Shown: piece after piece, positions 59,978-64,000 of the stretch
Layout: the number at the start of each line of letters is the position of its first letter
Position numbering within the stretch: the first letter of the stretch is position 1
From: Ananas comosus
Taxonomy: Eukaryota; Streptophyta; Magnoliopsida; Poales; Bromeliaceae
Length of the DNA: 64,000 bases
Direction of reading: 5' to 3'
NCBI RefSeq assembly: GCF_001540865.1
Contig: NC_033626.1
Coordinates: 12,244,065 to 12,308,064, forward strand
Notes under the pieces: generated by a model
Databases searched by the model: none
Told to the model about the DNA's origin: nothing
Seen by the model: only the letters and a program-made list of their open reading frames with translations
Program-made: the position numbers and the translations under genes

Positions 59978-61404
59978 ATAGTAGTAATAGTAGCGGTAGC
60001 AGAGAAGAGAGGATGATAACGTTCGAGGAGGTGTCGCGTTACTTCTACATGCCCATAACACAAGCCGCGAAGGAGCTCAACGTGGGTCTCACTTTGCTGA
60101 AGAAGAAGTGCAGGGAGTTGGGAATCCCCAGGTGGCCCCACCGCAAGATGAAGAGTTTGCAAACCCTAATAAAAAATGTTCAGGTCTAGTACTCGATCTC
60201 GATCTCTCCCTCTCTCACTTATGTTTTCTTTTCTTTTCTTTTCTTTTCTTTTTTTATTCCAAAGGGGGAGAGAGAACTGTATATACTTTTAGAAATATTC
60301 AACTTAGCCCGAAACACTGACCGTTCATAGCGTAAGTAGCAAAAGACTCTACAGTTGGTATTCGAGATCTAAAGTTCAAAACTAGCTGTTTCACAGCTAA
60401 ATTTATTTCTAAAAAAATAAACAAATCAGATATTATTTGTGAAATGTGAAGTATTTAGTCTTCGAACTTCAAACCTCGAGTGCCAATCATCAAACTTCTC
60501 ATGTTTTATTATTTGTAAAATGGTATATACCACTCAACCTTAGTTCGTTCTAAATTCACCCTGTTAATTTTTTTATCATAAACTTCTAATTTTTATTAGT
60601 TGAGTTTTTGTACTTAAAACTAAATTTAATAATTCTATTAATTAGACAGTTGAATTGTCTGGTTTTATTTGCTAAAAAATTAGGGGTCTCCATAAAAAAA
60701 AAATTGGTTAACAAGGGCAATTTCAGAAGGGCCTATAGTTGAGGGGTTTCTGTACCTTTTTATTTTTGCTGGTTGGCTTGGTTAATTAATGCATAGTTCT
60801 TGGAATTAACCTAGTCAATTAAACCATTCATGTATTATCTGTGTTTGTGATTTTTATGGTTGACCATTGACCCTAATGAGTGTTATGGAATAACTAATTG
60901 TGTTCCAAATTCCCAAAAATGAACAGGTTACAAAACAAACCGTTTTCAATGGTATAAAGTGTGAATCGCTCCTATGGTATAAATACTTTTTCTGTATTAA
61001 ATAGAAATATGCGAGTAGTTTACAGATATAAAATGATATTTAGAAGAAAAATTATATTTGCAAACCATCAGAAACTAAAGTGTAACGTATGTAAAAGTTC
61101 AGAAACTAATCTAGACATATAGATCGTGTCGCGACATACGTGTATGGTTAAAATCTGCTCAGCATATTAATTTGTTTAGTTTTGATTATTATTGCAATTA
61201 CTGCAGGAACTGGGAAGGGAGGATGGAGAAGCAGGGGAGGCACAATTGAGGAGTGCAATAGAGATACTGGAGCAAGAGAGGAAATTAATGGAGGAAAAGC
61301 CATTTATACAAATGGAGGAAAAGACTAAGAGGTTGAGACAAGCCTGTTTCAAGGCCAATTACAAGAAAAGGAGGCTTATGGCTCTTGAGGGAAGCCAAAA
61401 TTAA
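59231..61404 (+). CDS. RKD: RKD-type RWP-RK transcription factor
   Basis: Exons 59231-59301, 59487-59611, 59747-60183 and 61207-61404 join in frame to 276 residues. The N-terminus is [17 protein letters not shown], followed by [17 protein letters not shown] polyserine run encoded by (AGT)n at about 59937-59975 precedes the RWP-RK domain: [40 protein letters not shown] then [12 protein letters not shown]. The last exon encodes a charged coiled-coil ([18 protein letters not shown]) ending [13 protein letters not shown] proteins are small nuclear RWP-RK factors linked to egg-cell and gametophyte gene expression. Intron 1 contains a long (AT)n tract (about 59359-59434). The gene is intact; the precise RKD paralogue is not assignable. 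Confidence 0.92.
60320..60420 (+). mobile_element. diverged SINE copy in RKD intron 3
   Basis: It follows the same order as the copy at 50757: GACCGTTCATAGCGTAAGTA, then GGTATTCGAGATCTAAAGTT, B-box-like AAGTTCAAAAC and AGCTAAATTTATTTCTAAAA. No target duplication is obvious. Confidence 0.55.
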
Positions 61405-62068
61405 CACTGCAGCTGCTTCTGCTTCTAGCTACTGCTTTGAAGGAGACCATGAGTACATCCACTGACAAAAGAAAAGGACATAGAAAATGACTAAGGAGCC
61501 TAGCTATTAACCATGCATGCCTTTAATCTTTGTAGTTTTGGGTTTGTTTTGTGCTATCTATATAATTACATGTAGGTTGAGTTGTAAGTGAACTATCTTT
61601 TAGTTTACAGCTGTAAATGAATCTCAGTGTTTCTAGTAGATCAAGCTTTTAGGTAACATCGTATCGAAACCAATCCAAAGCTATGCTAAACCCTTTTTTT
61701 GATGTCGTGGTTCGATCAGCACCTTCAACATTTATCGGGTAACATTCCCTGGTTTGTATCGTTCAGGGCGCTATCGCTCAAGACGTTGCTGCATCTGTTT
61801 CAAAATTACTGGCTTGGATCTTAACTGAAAGATTTATGAGCCTGTTATATCAGATGAGTAAAATTTTTGTTTACTCATGGTTACAAAAGATATGCAGCCT
61901 CTTAACTGATTTTCTCAGAACATGATAGCATTTCTTGGGTTCGACATCTAGCTAGAATTCAGAAATCTAGATTCAGATAAATGAAAATCAAAGATTCACA
62001 TATAAAAATCTGTAACTTTACATATGTGCGCTTTACGCAAGAAGCATACAGTGTACTAACAGGTCTAC
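61405..62068. other. convergent 3' region between RKD and FTSH6-like gene
   Basis: The two genes end tail-to-tail about 660 bases apart. The stretch holds their 3' untranslated sequence and no gene. Confidence 0.5.

Positions 62069-64000
<1,932 letters not shown>

Overview
This is plant nuclear DNA. The genes have short phase-consistent exons with GT/AG introns. The families are plant ones: a PPR editing factor, NAC, RKD, chloroplast FtsH and a sphinganine C4-hydroxylase. The intergenic DNA is AT-rich and packed with SINEs, MITEs and an L1-like LINE. GC-rich, Ala/Arg/Ser-rich first exons (SUV3 presequence, the MEF9-like PPR) next to AT-rich introns fit a commelinid monocot. Pineapple or a relative is possible, but nothing here fixes the species.

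Layout. 1-4.4 kb: a lone TAF1 exon, a SINE, an AT-rich element and the 3' exon of a sphinganine C4-hydroxylase (SBH). 5.1-5.9 kb: a SINE broken by a non-autonomous hAT element. 7.0-8.2 kb: a complete two-exon SBH gene facing the first copy. 11.2-13.1 kb: a GT8/GAUT-like terminal exon and other weak exon-like segments. 13.5-15.8 kb: the mitochondrial RNA helicase SUV3 (minus), with an unresolved N-terminal frame break. 17.0-18.5 kb: ribosomal protein eL34 (plus), divergent from SUV3. 19.1-19.9 kb: GST and PPR remnants. 20.4-21.9 kb: a FEZ/ANAC094-type NAC gene (minus). 23.5-24.0 kb: a hairpin MITE. 24.9-27.6 kb: a 5'-truncated LINE with an intact reverse transcriptase. 30.3-32.6 kb: a PPR gene of the At1g74580 type. 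36.8-44.35 kb: a degraded inverted copy of the 24-36 kb block, including a frame-broken copy of that PPR gene. 45.0-47.7 kb: TRIP4/ASC-1 homologue. 49.5-52.2 kb: possible CACTA-type element with a SINE inside. 52.8-54.6 kb: AVT1-type vacuolar amino acid transporter. 55.9-58.0 kb: MEF9-like PPR editing factor. 59.2-61.4 kb: RKD (RWP-RK) transcription factor. 62.1-64.0 kb: 3' part of an FTSH6-like chloroplast protease (minus), cut by the window edge.

The genes form no operon or pathway cluster. They are unrelated housekeeping, organelle-RNA, transcription and transport genes. The most notable structure is the large imperfect inverted duplication at 24-44 kb. Its second arm differs from the first largely by one-base insertions and deletions spread over coding and non-coding DNA. 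It sits between a single N (36093) and a 25-base N run (44577-44601). That looks more like unpolished long-read gap filling, or a poorly assembled second haplotype, than ordinary pseudogene decay. The second arm lacks the LINE, so it preserves an empty target site. I found no convincing previously undescribed molecular system; the best biological leads are the SINE/LINE shared 3' tail, the hAT element nested in a SINE, and the incomplete tail-to-tail SBH pair.
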